NCBI GenBank assembly: GCA_965248715.1
Contig: CBDFKB010000008.1
Coordinates: forward strand, 868,001-932,000
Length of the DNA: 64,000 nucleotides
Direction: 5' to 3'
From: CBDFKB01 sp965248715
GTDB lineage: Bacteria > Pseudomonadota > Alphaproteobacteria > Rhizobiales > Rhizobiaceae
This document shows positions 52,119 through 61,585 of the stretch, piece after piece (position 1 is the stretch's first letter; every line of letters starts with the position of its first letter). Made by a program: the position numbers and the translations under genes. The notes under the pieces are model-generated. The model worked only from the letters and a program-made list of their open reading frames with translations. It made no database searches and was not told the DNA's origin.

Positions 52119-55025
52119 ATGCCAAAAGATGCCCTGCGACTGACTGACCTGCAATCTGGGGCCGATTTTGTGCCACGCCATATCGGACCACGCGAAAACG
52201 ATATTGGACAAATGCTTGGCGAAGTCGGCGCAAAATCCCTCGACGATTTGATTGCCAAGATTGTGCCGGCCGGCATTCGCACCCAGACCGAATTAAGGCT
52301 TCCCGAAGCGCTCAGCGAACGCAACGCCTTGTCAGATCTCAGAAAGACTGCGGCTCGCAACCAGGTTTTCACTTCGATGATTGGCATGGGCTATTACGGC
52401 AGCATCATGCCCAAGGTGGTGCTGCGTCGACTGTTGGAAAGCCCGGGCTGGTATACTGCCTATACGCCCTATCAGGCCGAGGTCAGTCAGGGACGGTTGG
52501 AAGCATTGTTGAACTTCCAACAGATGATCTGCGATTTTACCGGGCTTGATCTGGCCAATGCGTCGTTGCTCGACGAGGGCACTGCGGTCGCCGAAGCGAT
52601 GGCGATGGCGCACCGGGTATCGAAATCCAAGGCCCAAGCCTTTTTCGTCGACCAAGACACCCATCCGCAAACCATCGCCGTGGTTGAGACCCGCGCCGCC
52701 ACATTCGGTTATCAGGTGATCGTCGGTGATCCGGAAACCGAACTGGTGCCAGACGACGTATTTGCCGCCGTTCTTTCCTATCCAGGTTCCAGCGGCGAAA
52801 TTCGCGATTTTCGTGCGATTGCGGCCAGATTGAAATCGGCCGGTGCGCTTACCATTATAGCAACCGATCTGTTGGCGCTGGCGATGTTGGTGCCGCCAGG
52901 TGAACTTGGTGCCGACATCGCGGTCGGGTCTTCCCAGCGCTTTGGCGTGCCAATGGGTTTTGGCGGACCGCATGCGGCATTTTTCGCCACCCGCAATGAT
53001 TACAAACGCTCGATCCCCGGCCGCATCATTGGTTCGTCGCTCGACACTTCGGGTCGCCGCGCACTTAGAATGGCGCTCCAGACCCGCGAACAGCATATCC
53101 GCCGCGAAAAGGCGACCAGCAACATTTGCACGGCTCAGGTACTGCTGGCGGTGATTGCCGGCATGTACGGGGTTTATCACGGGCCCGACGGCATCTTGAA
53201 AATTGCCCGGCGCGCCCACCGCTACGCGCAAATTTGCGCCCATGCGATCGCTAGTCTCGGCTATGGGGTCAAAACCACCGGGTTTTTCGACACGATTACC
53301 GTGCATGTACCGGGCCGGGCCCGCGCGATCATGGGCAAGGCATTGGAAAAGCGCATCAATGTGCGTTTGGTGGACGGCGACCATCTCGGTATTTCGGTCG
53401 ATGAAACCACCAGGCGCTCGGAAGTAGAGCGGCTGTTGGCATGTTTTGCACGTTCAAGTCGCGAAAAGGTTGATCTCGAAGCCTTCGACGCTGAAGTCAA
53501 AGAATGCATCCCGAAAGCGCTGCTGCGCTCCACCCCATTCATGACCCATCCGGTGTTCAACAGCTATCACAGCGAAACCGAGCTGCTGCGCTATCTGCGT
53601 CATCTACAGGCCAAAGACATCGCGCTCGATCGTTCGATGATCCCGCTTGGGTCGTGCACCATGAAATTAAACGGCACCACCGAAATGATCCCGATCACTT
53701 TTCCGGAATTTTCCAATATGCATCCGTTCGCGCCATCGGAGCAGGTGCAGGGCTACCAGCAATTGTTCGATGAATTGGAAGCGATGCTGTGCGAAATCAC
53801 CGGATTTGACGCCGTGTCTTTGCAGCCCAATGCCGGCAGCCAGGGCGAATATGCCGGGCTGTTGACGATCAAATCCTGGCACCGCTCGCGTGGCGACGAT
53901 GGCCGCGACGTGTGTTTGATCCCGCGCTCGGCGCACGGCACCAACCCGGCTTCGGCGGCGATGGCCGGAATGCGGGTGGTGGTGGTCGATTGCGATGATC
54001 GCGGCAATGTCGATGTGGAAGATATGCGCGCCAAGGCGGCCACCCATGCCGACAATCTGGCGGCGTTGATGATCACCTATCCCTCGACCCATGGGGTGTT
54101 CGAGGAGGCGATCGTCGAAATCTGCCAGATCGTGCATGACAATGGCGGCCAGGTCTACCTCGACGGCGCCAACCTCAACGCGTTGGTCGGCATTGTGCGG
54201 CCGGCTGAAATCGGTGCCGATGTGTGCCATATGAATTTGCACAAGACGTTTTGCATTCCCCATGGCGGTGGCGGGCCCGGTGTTGGGCCGATTGGTGTAC
54301 GGGCTCATTTGGCCAAATTCCTGCCTGGTCATAATATTGTCGCCGGCGTTAACCCGGCCGCTGGCAATGACCGTACCATTGGCCAGGTCGCAGCAGCTCC
54401 TTGGGGTTCGGCATCGATATTGCCGATCTCATGGGCCTATATCGCGATGATGGGTTCTGAAGGGATGACCAGGGCGACCGAGATCGCGATCCTCAACGCC
54501 AACTATATCGCCAAGCGGCTGAAGGACCATTTCCCGATCCTTTATACTGGGCCTAACGGCTATGTGGCCCATGAATGCATTGTCGACATGCGCGATCTAA
54601 AGGAAACTTGCGGAATTACCGTCGAGGATGTGGCCAAGCGACTGATTGACTATGGTTTCCACGCGCCAACCATGTCGTTTCCGGTGCCGGAAACCATGAT
54701 GATCGAGCCGACCGAATCGGAATCAAAACAAGAGATCGACCGTTTCTGCGACGCCATGACCGCAATCGCCGGCGAGATCAACCAGGTGCGTTGCGGCGCT
54801 GCCGACCGCGAAGTTAATTTGTTGCGGATGGCGCCGCACACCCATGAATTGCTGCTGGAAGACTGGGATCGGCCTTATACCCGCCAGCAAGCATTTTTCC
54901 CGCTCGCCTATATTCGCGCCGACAAATATTGGCCACCGGTCGGCCGCATCGACAATGTGTTTGGCGACCGCAATTTGGTTTGCTCATGCCCGCCGATCGA
55001 GGAATATCTCGAAGCGGCCGAGTAG
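52119..55025 (+). CDS. gcvP: Glycine dehydrogenase (decarboxylating), P protein
   Basis: 968-residue PLP enzyme that decarboxylates glycine and loads aminomethyl onto the H protein. A single-chain form with both halves: the N-terminal half begins FVPRHIGPRENDIGQML, and the C-terminal half has SLQPNAGSQGEYAGL, SAHGTNPASAAMAGM, and the PLP Lys in HMNLHKTFCIPHGGGGPGVGPIGV. Full length, last gene of the gcvTHP operon. It converges with the next gene, leaving six bases between stops. Confidence 0.97.
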   Translation: MPKDALRLTDLQSGADFVPRHIGPRENDIGQMLGEVGAKSLDDLIAKIVPAGIRTQTELRLPEALSERNALSDLRKTAARNQVFTSMIGMGYYGSIMPKVVLRRLLESPGWYTAYTPYQAEVSQGRLEALLNFQQMICDFTGLDLANASLLDEGTAVAEAMAMAHRVSKSKAQAFFVDQDTHPQTIAVVETRAATFGYQVIVGDPETELVPDDVFAAVLSYPGSSGEIRDFRAIAARLKSAGALTIIATDLLALAMLVPPGELGADIAVGSSQRFGVPMGFGGPHAAFFATRNDYKRSIPGRIIGSSLDTSGRRALRMALQTREQHIRREKATSNICTAQVLLAVIAGMYGVYHGPDGILKIARRAHRYAQICAHAIASLGYGVKTTGFFDTITVHVPGRARAIMGKALEKRINVRLVDGDHLGISVDETTRRSEVERLLACFARSSREKVDLEAFDAEVKECIPKALLRSTPFMTHPVFNSYHSETELLRYLRHLQAKDIALDRSMIPLGSCTMKLNGTTEMIPITFPEFSNMHPFAPSEQVQGYQQLFDELEAMLCEITGFDAVSLQPNAGSQGEYAGLLTIKSWHRSRGDDGRDVCLIPRSAHGTNPASAAMAGMRVVVVDCDDRGNVDVEDMRAKAATHADNLAALMITYPSTHGVFEEAIVEICQIVHDNGGQVYLDGANLNALVGIVRPAEIGADVCHMNLHKTFCIPHGGGGPGVGPIGVRAHLAKFLPGHNIVAGVNPAAGNDRTIGQVAAAPWGSASILPISWAYIAMMGSEGMTRATEIAILNANYIAKRLKDHFPILYTGPNGYVAHECIVDMRDLKETCGITVEDVAKRLIDYGFHAPTMSFPVPETMMIEPTESESKQEIDRFCDAMTAIAGEINQVRCGAADREVNLLRMAPHTHELLLEDWDRPYTRQQAFFPLAYIRADKYWPPVGRIDNVFGDRNLVCSCPPIEEYLEAAE

Positions 55026-55031
55026 AGTAAT

Positions 55032-55919
55032 TTACTGCTCGGCTGCAGCTTCGCGCTCGGCACGGCGTTCGCGCATGAACGAATAAACTCCGGTAATAAC
55101 GACGATTGCGCTGCCGATGATGGTCCAAAAGTCGGGTAATTCGCCGAAAACGGCAATGCCGATAATGATTGCCCAAACCAGGGCAAAGTAGCGAAATGGC
55201 GTCACAAAACTGACGTCTCCGACCCGCATGGTCATAATGCTGAACAAATAGCCGGCGAACAAAAATATTCCGGCCAATCCCAGCATCGCCACATGGGTGG
55301 TGGTGACCGGTTGCCATTGACTGGCCAACGATCCGAACGCCCCGACTAGCATCATGCCTATCGATGTCGCCAGCGCTACCAATACCGACGGCACCTTAGT
55401 CGGCAGTTGCCGGGTTACGACATCGCGCAAGGTTACAAAACCCACCGCCGCCAGTGCCAATAGCGAATAGGAGCTAAATCCTTCCGCGCCTGGCCGAATG
55501 ATGACCAAAACGCCGATCATGCCGATGGCAATCGCCAAATAGCGCCGCCAGCCGACGCTGGCGCTAAGGAACCACACCGAGGCAAGGGTAATAGTAAGCG
55601 GCGACACTTGCAGGATTGCGGTGGCATTGGCTATTGGCATGTTAAACAGCGCGATCAGGAAACAAATTGTCGCGCCGATTTCGCCCAACAATCGCAACGC
55701 GATCAAGGTGCTAAGATAGTATCGCAACTTGCCAAGAATGCCTTGGTGCCAAGAAATGGCGGCAAACAGCCCGCAGACAAAAACGCCTCGCACAAATATT
55801 GTTTGATACAGGTTGAGATCGCTTGAAACCAGTTTCATCATCGTATCGTTGAGCACCAATCCGGCCATGCCAGCCATCATGAACAGTGCGCCACGCAGAT
55901 TATCGGACTGCTGATTCAT
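55032..55919 (-). CDS. DMT-family transporter (EamA)
   Basis: About 295 residues with ten helices and two EamA repeats (ALFMMAGMAGLVLNDTMMKLV first; SFVTPFRYFALVWAIIIGIAVFGELPDFW second). A polar, charged C-terminus (MRERRAEREAAAEQ). Possible amino-acid or metabolite exporter; substrate unknown. The ATG at 55919 is chosen over the longer frame to 55997, which would run into a repeat. It is only distantly similar to the DMT gene at 45195. Confidence 0.88.
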   Translation of the reverse strand: MNQQSDNLRGALFMMAGMAGLVLNDTMMKLVSSDLNLYQTIFVRGVFVCGLFAAISWHQGILGKLRYYLSTLIALRLLGEIGATICFLIALFNMPIANATAILQVSPLTITLASVWFLSASVGWRRYLAIAIGMIGVLVIIRPGAEGFSSYSLLALAAVGFVTLRDVVTRQLPTKVPSVLVALATSIGMMLVGAFGSLASQWQPVTTTHVAMLGLAGIFLFAGYLFSIMTMRVGDVSFVTPFRYFALVWAIIIGIAVFGELPDFWTIIGSAIVVITGVYSFMRERRAEREAAAEQ

Positions 55920-55968
55920 CGCATTTTTCGTTTCGGTCAAACCAAACGTTTCAGCCGTGTTTGAGGTA

Positions 55969-56049
55969 ATACCAAGAGAAGTTAATATTGATACCAAGGA
56001 AAGTTAATATTGACCCATCATATGGGTCAATATTAACTTTCCTTGGTAT
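55969..56049. repeat. TACCAAGG-family repeat with a 59-bp perfect palindrome
   Basis: 55969-55990 is a half copy (ATACCAAGAGAAGTTAATAT). 55991-56049 is a perfect palindrome: arms of 28 nt (ATACCAAGGAAAGTTAAT... and its exact complement ending TTGGTAT) around the 3-nt loop CAT. It lies upstream of the DMT gene and downstream of pobA on the minus strand; as RNA it would form a very stable hairpin. Confidence 0.9.
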
Positions 56050-56319
56050 GACTTGATTGATGGATGCAAATCGGACCGTCCGGCAAGAAGTAAAGCGGAG
56101 CGCGATGCCCCAAGGGATTACCCAAGTATCGGACAAGCTCTACAACAACGTTGGAAATGTATGGGCAAAAACCAGCACCGTGGTTTTGCGATAATCACCG
56201 GTTTAAAACCCAAGCACAGGGTGCTTTTCGGTGCCCGAAATCGGGCGAAAAAGCGCCTTTAGTGGGCCGATTTGCGTTACCTGAAAATGCGGCAATGGGT
56301 TGAAAATGCGGTACTATCC

Positions 56320-56462
56320 GGCCGCGCGATTTTGCCCGCTGACTCTGCCCCGACCCGCTTATGGTGGGTCCGCCCAAGGGACGGTATTGCGGCGCAGTCC
56401 GCGCCTCACCAGTAGACAAAATCGCTACTGTCAATCACGTCAATATTAATTTCCCTTGGTAT
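56320..56462 (-). repeat. TACCAAGG-family repeat, long inverted copy
   Basis: On the minus strand it starts ATACCAAGGGAAATTAATAT and ends with GCGGGCAAAATCGCGCGGC, matching both ends of the copy at 43512-43628. 34 nt separate it from the pobA stop. With the palindrome at 55991 it frames 56050-56319, where I see no gene. Confidence 0.65.
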
Positions 56463-56495
56463 AAAATCAACAAAAGGCGGCAAACCGGTGGATGG

Positions 56496-57668
56496 TCAAT
56501 AGGGCAGGCCGACATAGTTTTCCGCAAGCGCGGACGAGGCGGCAGTTGAACTGCAAAGATAGTCCAGTTCGGCTTCCTGGATTTTTTGGCCGAAGGCATC
56601 GGTTTGTGGAAACCGGTGCATCATTGACGTCATCCACCAGGAAAACCTGACCGCTTTCCACACCCGCGACAGCGCCCGCGCGGAATAGGCGTCAAGCAGG
56701 GCAGGGTCGTTGTCGGTGAAATGGCTTGCCAGGCCCTCGTACAGATAATGCACGTCGCTGAGCGCCAGATTGAGGCCCTTGGCCCCGGTCGGCGGCACGA
56801 TGTGGGCGGCATCACCGCACAGGAAAAGCCGGCCGAAGCGCATCGGCTCGGCAACGAAGGACCGAAGCGGCGCAATCGATTTTTCAAAGGATGGCCCGGT
56901 GGTGACCGCTTCGGCAATCTTGGTCGGCAGACGGCGGCGCAATTCGTCCCAAAATGCATCGTCCGACCATTGTTCGACCTTTTCATCGAGCGAACATTGC
57001 ACATAATAACGGCTGCGGGTTTTCGAGCGCATGGAACAGAGTGCGAAGCCGCGCGGGTGATTGGCGTAAATTAGTTCGCCTTCGACCGGCGGCACTTCGG
57101 CCAACAGGCCGAGCCAGCCAAACGGATAAACCCGTTCATAAATGTCGATCGCGGCTTGCGGGACACTGGCCCGGCTGACACCGTGAAATCCGTCGCAACC
57201 GGCGATAAATTCACAATCGATACGTTGGCTTTTGCCGTCATGGGTGAATTCCAGCGCCGGGCTGGTGCCAGCGAATTCGAGCGGACGGACATCGTCCGCC
57301 TGGTAGAACGTCGCCGCGCCGCTTTTGGCCCGCGCCGCCATCAAATCGCGGGTAATTTCGGTCTGGCCATACACCATCACGGTCTTGCCACCGGTCAATC
57401 CGGCAAGGTCGATGCGGTGGCTGAGCCCGTCGAACGCCACGGATATGCCGCCATGCACCAGCCCGTGTTGGGTAACCCCGTTGCCGACGCCGGCCTGGCT
57501 AAGCATCGACACGGAACCCTGCTCGAGCACCCCGGCCCTGACCCGGCCGAGCACATAATCACCGCATACCCGCTCGACGATCACATTGTCGATGCCGGTA
57601 TTGGTCAGCAATTGGCCGAGCATCAATCCAGCCGGACCCGATCCGATGATGGCTACTTGTGTGCGCAA
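56496..57668 (-). CDS. pobA: 4-Hydroxybenzoate 3-monooxygenase
   Basis: About 390 residues, FAD- and NADPH-dependent. It converts 4-hydroxybenzoate to protocatechuate for the beta-ketoadipate pathway. Marks: TQVAIIGSGPAGLMLGQLL (FAD), VERVCGDYVLGRVRAGVLEQG, IAGCDGFHGVSRASV (the DG motif) and FLCGDAAHIVPPTGAKGLNLALSDV. The TTG at 57668 gives the family N-terminus and has GGGGAAG upstream; the frame to 57917 is an unlikely extension. No pca genes or PobR-type regulator lie in the window. Confidence 0.93.
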   Translation of the reverse strand: MRTQVAIIGSGPAGLMLGQLLTNTGIDNVIVERVCGDYVLGRVRAGVLEQGSVSMLSQAGVGNGVTQHGLVHGGISVAFDGLSHRIDLAGLTGGKTVMVYGQTEITRDLMAARAKSGAATFYQADDVRPLEFAGTSPALEFTHDGKSQRIDCEFIAGCDGFHGVSRASVPQAAIDIYERVYPFGWLGLLAEVPPVEGELIYANHPRGFALCSMRSKTRSRYYVQCSLDEKVEQWSDDAFWDELRRRLPTKIAEAVTTGPSFEKSIAPLRSFVAEPMRFGRLFLCGDAAHIVPPTGAKGLNLALSDVHYLYEGLASHFTDNDPALLDAYSARALSRVWKAVRFSWWMTSMMHRFPQTDAFGQKIQEAELDYLCSSTAASSALAENYVGLPY

Positions 57669-57895
57669 TGGACTTCCCCGCCAACTTTGTGCGGTGCACA
57701 CTATCGGTTGTCGCGGCCGGGTCAACGGCGTTGCGGTCACCGATTGCGCCGAGACCGCAAGTTGCGATTGCGGTTCGAATCGTGCACGCCGGTTGCAATC
57801 TGGCGCAAAACCGCGATACAGCCGGTGGTGTTTTAGATGATCGCTTGGTATGCAGCGCCGGTCTTGGCCGTGAAACCAAAAACAAGGGTCTCCAG

Positions 57896-58567
57896 ATGGG
57901 TGACGTCTTGATCGCACCTTCGGTTCTGTCTGCGGATTTTTCGCGCCTTGGCGAGGAAATCGAGCAGGTGATCGATGCTGGCGCCGACTGGATCCACCTT
58001 GATGTCATGGACGGTCATTTTGTGCCCAACATCACCTTCGGCCCACCGGTGATCAAGGCGGTACGCGGCCGCACCGAGCGGGTATTTGACTGCCATTTGA
58101 TGATCGAACCGTGCGATCCCTATTTGCAGGCATTTGCCGATGTCGGTTGCGACATCATTACGGTTCATGCTGAAGCTACCACCCATCTTGATCGTTCGCT
58201 GCAGGTAATCCGCGATCTTGGCAAGAAAGCCGGGGTTTCGCTCAACCCCTCGACCCCCCATAGCGTGATCGAATATGTGCTCGATCGCCTCGACTTGATC
58301 TTGTTGATGAGCGTCAATCCTGGCTTTGGTGGCCAATCATTCCTGCATTCGGTGGTGGAAAAGACTAAGCGGGTCAAAGCGATGATCGGCGAGCGGCCGA
58401 TCTTGCTGGAAATCGACGGCGGCGTTACGCCAAAAACCGCGCCGCTGGTGGTAGCCGCCGGCGCCGATGTGCTGGTCGCAGGTTCGGCGATTTTCAACGG
58501 CGGCAATGTCGACAGCTACCGCGCCAATATCGCAGCCATTCGCACCGGCGCCGGCGGTCGCCTGTGA
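57896..58567 (+). CDS. rpe: Ribulose-phosphate 3-epimerase
   Basis: 223 residues, a TIM barrel interconverting ribulose-5-phosphate and xylulose-5-phosphate in the pentose phosphate pathway. Marks: IAPSVLSADFSRLGEEI, DWIHLDVMDGHFVPNITFGPPVI (metal and catalytic Asp), FDCHLMIEP, LLMSVNPGFGGQSF and LEIDGGVTPKTAPLVVAAGADVLVAGSAIF. The frame continues upstream, but the ATG at 57896 is the family start. It is divergent from pobA. Confidence 0.96.
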   Translation: MGDVLIAPSVLSADFSRLGEEIEQVIDAGADWIHLDVMDGHFVPNITFGPPVIKAVRGRTERVFDCHLMIEPCDPYLQAFADVGCDIITVHAEATTHLDRSLQVIRDLGKKAGVSLNPSTPHSVIEYVLDRLDLILLMSVNPGFGGQSFLHSVVEKTKRVKAMIGERPILLEIDGGVTPKTAPLVVAAGADVLVAGSAIFNGGNVDSYRANIAAIRTGAGGRL

Positions 58568-58739
58568 CAATGTAAGGCGGTATCGCCGGGCTGTGGCATG
58601 AAAACCCGCGCTGCTTTGACGGTTCCGCCCCACAGCCGTGCTCGGCAATCCATTTTTGCGGCCAGCCGACCGGGTCGAAGAAGAAGTGAAATCTGCCTAC
58701 CGCACTATGCAGAGTAATCCGTTCAAAGATTGATGTTTG

Positions 58740-59666
58740 ATGGTTTCGACACTTAAAGCTCAAATCCACCGGCTTGGCCATCTCGACCGGCTGGAATCCG
58801 AGGCAATCTATATTTTGCGGGAGGTTGCGGCTGGGTTCGACAACCCGGTGTTGCTATATTCGATCGGCAAGGATTCGGCGGTGCTTTTGCACCTGGCCAT
58901 GAAAGCATTTTACCCCGGCAAACCGCCGTTTCCGATCATGCACATCGACACCACCTGGAAATTCCACGAAATGATTGAATTTCGCGACCGTATGGCGGCT
59001 GAACTCGGCCTCGAATTGATTGTGCATGTCAACCAGGATGGAGTGGATCGCGGCATCGGCCCGTTTTCGCACGGCTCTAATCTGCACACGGAGGTCATGA
59101 AGACCGAAGCGCTGAAACAGGCGCTAACGAAATATAAATTCAATGCCGCGATCGGCGGCGCGCGGCGCGACGAGGAAAAATCCCGTGCCAAGGAGCGGAT
59201 ATTTTCCTTCCGTTCAGCGACCCACCGCTGGGACCCGAAAAACCAACGTCCGGAATTGTGGAACTTGTTTAATACCGCGGTCGCACCAGGTGAGAGCGTG
59301 CGCGTGTTCCCGTTGTCGAATTGGACCGAATTAGATGTTTGGCTCTATATTCATCGCGAGGATATCCCTATTGTCCCGCTCTATTTCGCCGCCGAGCGTC
59401 CGGTGGTCGAGCGCGACGGGATGTTGATCGTTGCCGACGACAAGCGCATGCAACTTGCGCCTGGCGAACGCCTGGAAACCCGCAAGGTGAGGTTCCGCAC
59501 TCTTGGTTGTTATCCGCTGACCGGTGCAATGGAAAGTTCTGCGGTGACGGTTGCCGAGATCATTATGGAATTGCTTCATTCGCAATTATCGGAACGCCAG
59601 GGCCGCGCTATCGACCATGATCAGATTGGTTCGATGGAAAAGAAAAAACAGGACGGGTATTTTTGA
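58740..59666 (+). CDS. cysD: Sulfate adenylyltransferase subunit 2
   Basis: About 308 residues. It makes adenosine 5'-phosphosulfate from sulfate and ATP together with the CysN GTPase half of the next gene. Marks: LLYSIGKDSAVLLHLAMKAF (PP-loop), FPIMHIDTTWKFHEMIEFRD, AAIGGARRDEEKSRAKERIFSFR and LSNWTELDVWLYIHRE. Its TGA overlaps the next ATG by one base, so the two are coupled. The ATG at 58740 is preferred over TTG at 58737. Confidence 0.96.
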   Translation: MVSTLKAQIHRLGHLDRLESEAIYILREVAAGFDNPVLLYSIGKDSAVLLHLAMKAFYPGKPPFPIMHIDTTWKFHEMIEFRDRMAAELGLELIVHVNQDGVDRGIGPFSHGSNLHTEVMKTEALKQALTKYKFNAAIGGARRDEEKSRAKERIFSFRSATHRWDPKNQRPELWNLFNTAVAPGESVRVFPLSNWTELDVWLYIHREDIPIVPLYFAAERPVVERDGMLIVADDKRMQLAPGERLETRKVRFRTLGCYPLTGAMESSAVTVAEIIMELLHSQLSERQGRAIDHDQIGSMEKKKQDGYF

Positions 59667-61555
59667 TGCCGAACGCCACTGGTCAATTCGCCGAGTTTCT
59701 CAAGGCGCGTGAGCAAAAGAACCAGTTGCGGGTTCTTTTCTGCGGTTCGGTTGATGACGGTAAATCAACCCTTTTGGGCCGCATGCTGTACGATACCAAA
59801 TCGGCCCTGGACGACCAGGTCTCTGCGGCGCAAAACGAAAGCCGCAAATATGGCACCCAGGGTGCCGATATTGATCTGGCGCTGCTGATCGATGGCTTAC
59901 AGGCTGAGCGTGAGCAAGGCATCACCATCGACGTCGCCTACCGCTATTTCGAGACCGAGCGCTGCAAATTCATCGCTGCCGACGTGCCCGGCCACGAGCA
60001 ATATACCCGCAACATGGCGACCGGGGCTTCAACTGCGGAACTGGCAATCGTGTTGATCGATGCGACCCGCGCAGTGTTGCCGCAAACCCGCCGCCACAGC
60101 CTCATTCTTTCTTTGCTCGGCATCCGCCAGGTGGTGGTGGCGATCAACAAAATGGATCTAGTCGATTTCGACCAGCAAGTTTACGACGCGATTGTTGACG
60201 ATTACCGGGCGCTTGCCGGAGAACTTCATCTAAACGCCATTGAATTTGTTCCGATGTCGGCGCGGGACGGTGACAATGTGGTGGTCGCCAGTACCCGGAT
60301 GGATTGGTATCGCGGCGCGCCGATGTTGAGCGTGATGGAAGATGCGGCGGCGGCGGAACCTGAGCAGACCGGCGTTTTCCGCTTTCCGGTGCAGTGGACC
60401 AATCGCCCGACGCCTGATTTTAGGGGATTTTCTGGAACCATCAGCGCCGGTGCAATTAGGCCTGGCGACCCGGTTTTGGCCTGCCTTTCCGGCCGCAAGA
60501 CCCGTGTTCGCTCGGTGTATGGACCGGCCGGTCCGCTGACCACCGGGATCAAGGGTCAGTCGGTCACCATAGTGTTGGAAGATGAAATCGATATCAGCCG
60601 GGGCGACACATTAGCAGATCCCAAAGACCCGCCCGCAGTTGCCGACCAGTTTGCCGCGCATATCGTTTGGATGGATGCCGAAGCGATGTTGCCGGAGCGC
60701 GAATACCGCATCCGCATTGCCTGCGCGTCTTCCACGGTGCGGATCACCGACCTGGTTCACCGCATTGATGTCAATTCGTTCGAACATCTCGCCACCAAGA
60801 CCTTGGAAATCAACGAGGTCGGATATTGCAAGCTGGCGCTCGATCGCCCGCTGGTGTTCGATACCTATGGCAAATCCCGGCAAACCGGTTCATTCGTGCT
60901 GATCGACCGCTTTACCAACGCCACCGTTGGCGCCGGGATGATCGAATTCGCGCTACGCCGTGCTACCAATATCGGGTGGCACAATATGAAGATCGACAAA
61001 CAGGCGCGGGCACGTACTAACGCCCAGCAGCCGCTTGTATTGTGGTTTACCGGTCTTTCGGGGTCCGGCAAGTCGACCATTGCCGACCGGTTGGAACAAA
61101 AGCTGCACGCCATGGGTCGGCGCACCTATCTGCTCGACGGCGACAATATTCGCCATGGGCTGAATAAGGATCTCGGATTTACCGATCAGGACCGGGTCGA
61201 GAACATCCGCCGTGTCGCCGAAATATCGCGACTGATGGTCGATGCCGGATTGATCGTGCTGGTGTCGTTTATTTCACCGTTCCGTTCAGAGCGGCGCATG
61301 GCGCGCGACCTACTGGAGGATAGTGAATTTGTCGAAATTTATGTCGATACGCCACTTGAGGTTTGCGAGGCGCGCGATCCCAAGGGGCTGTATGAAAAGG
61401 CGCGGGCCGGAAAATTGAAGAACTTCACCGGCATCGATTCGGTCTATGAGCGTCCCGAGAACCCGGAAATTACTTTGTCGACCGCGAACCAGGACCCGGA
61501 ACTGCTTGCCGAGCAGATTTTTGAATATCTGTCCGCCAGAACTGATCCAGTCTGA
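59666..61555 (+). CDS. cysNC: Bifunctional sulfate adenylyltransferase subunit 1/adenylylsulfate kinase
   Basis: About 629 residues, like rhizobial NodQ. The CysN GTPase part has GSVDDGKSTLLGRML, DVPGHEQYTRNMATGAS and NKMD; an EF-Tu-like barrel follows. The CysC kinase part begins near 450 with VLWFTGLSGSGKSTIADRLE and LLDGDNIRHGLNKDLGF. Together with CysD it produces PAPS. No cysH is in the window, so PAPS may go to reduction elsewhere or to sulfotransferases. Confidence 0.96.
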   Translation: MPNATGQFAEFLKAREQKNQLRVLFCGSVDDGKSTLLGRMLYDTKSALDDQVSAAQNESRKYGTQGADIDLALLIDGLQAEREQGITIDVAYRYFETERCKFIAADVPGHEQYTRNMATGASTAELAIVLIDATRAVLPQTRRHSLILSLLGIRQVVVAINKMDLVDFDQQVYDAIVDDYRALAGELHLNAIEFVPMSARDGDNVVVASTRMDWYRGAPMLSVMEDAAAAEPEQTGVFRFPVQWTNRPTPDFRGFSGTISAGAIRPGDPVLACLSGRKTRVRSVYGPAGPLTTGIKGQSVTIVLEDEIDISRGDTLADPKDPPAVADQFAAHIVWMDAEAMLPEREYRIRIACASSTVRITDLVHRIDVNSFEHLATKTLEINEVGYCKLALDRPLVFDTYGKSRQTGSFVLIDRFTNATVGAGMIEFALRRATNIGWHNMKIDKQARARTNAQQPLVLWFTGLSGSGKSTIADRLEQKLHAMGRRTYLLDGDNIRHGLNKDLGFTDQDRVENIRRVAEISRLMVDAGLIVLVSFISPFRSERRMARDLLEDSEFVEIYVDTPLEVCEARDPKGLYEKARAGKLKNFTGIDSVYERPENPEITLSTANQDPELLAEQIFEYLSARTDPV

Positions 61556-61585
61556 ATTCACGCTACGCTAAACTGGTAATGGTGC

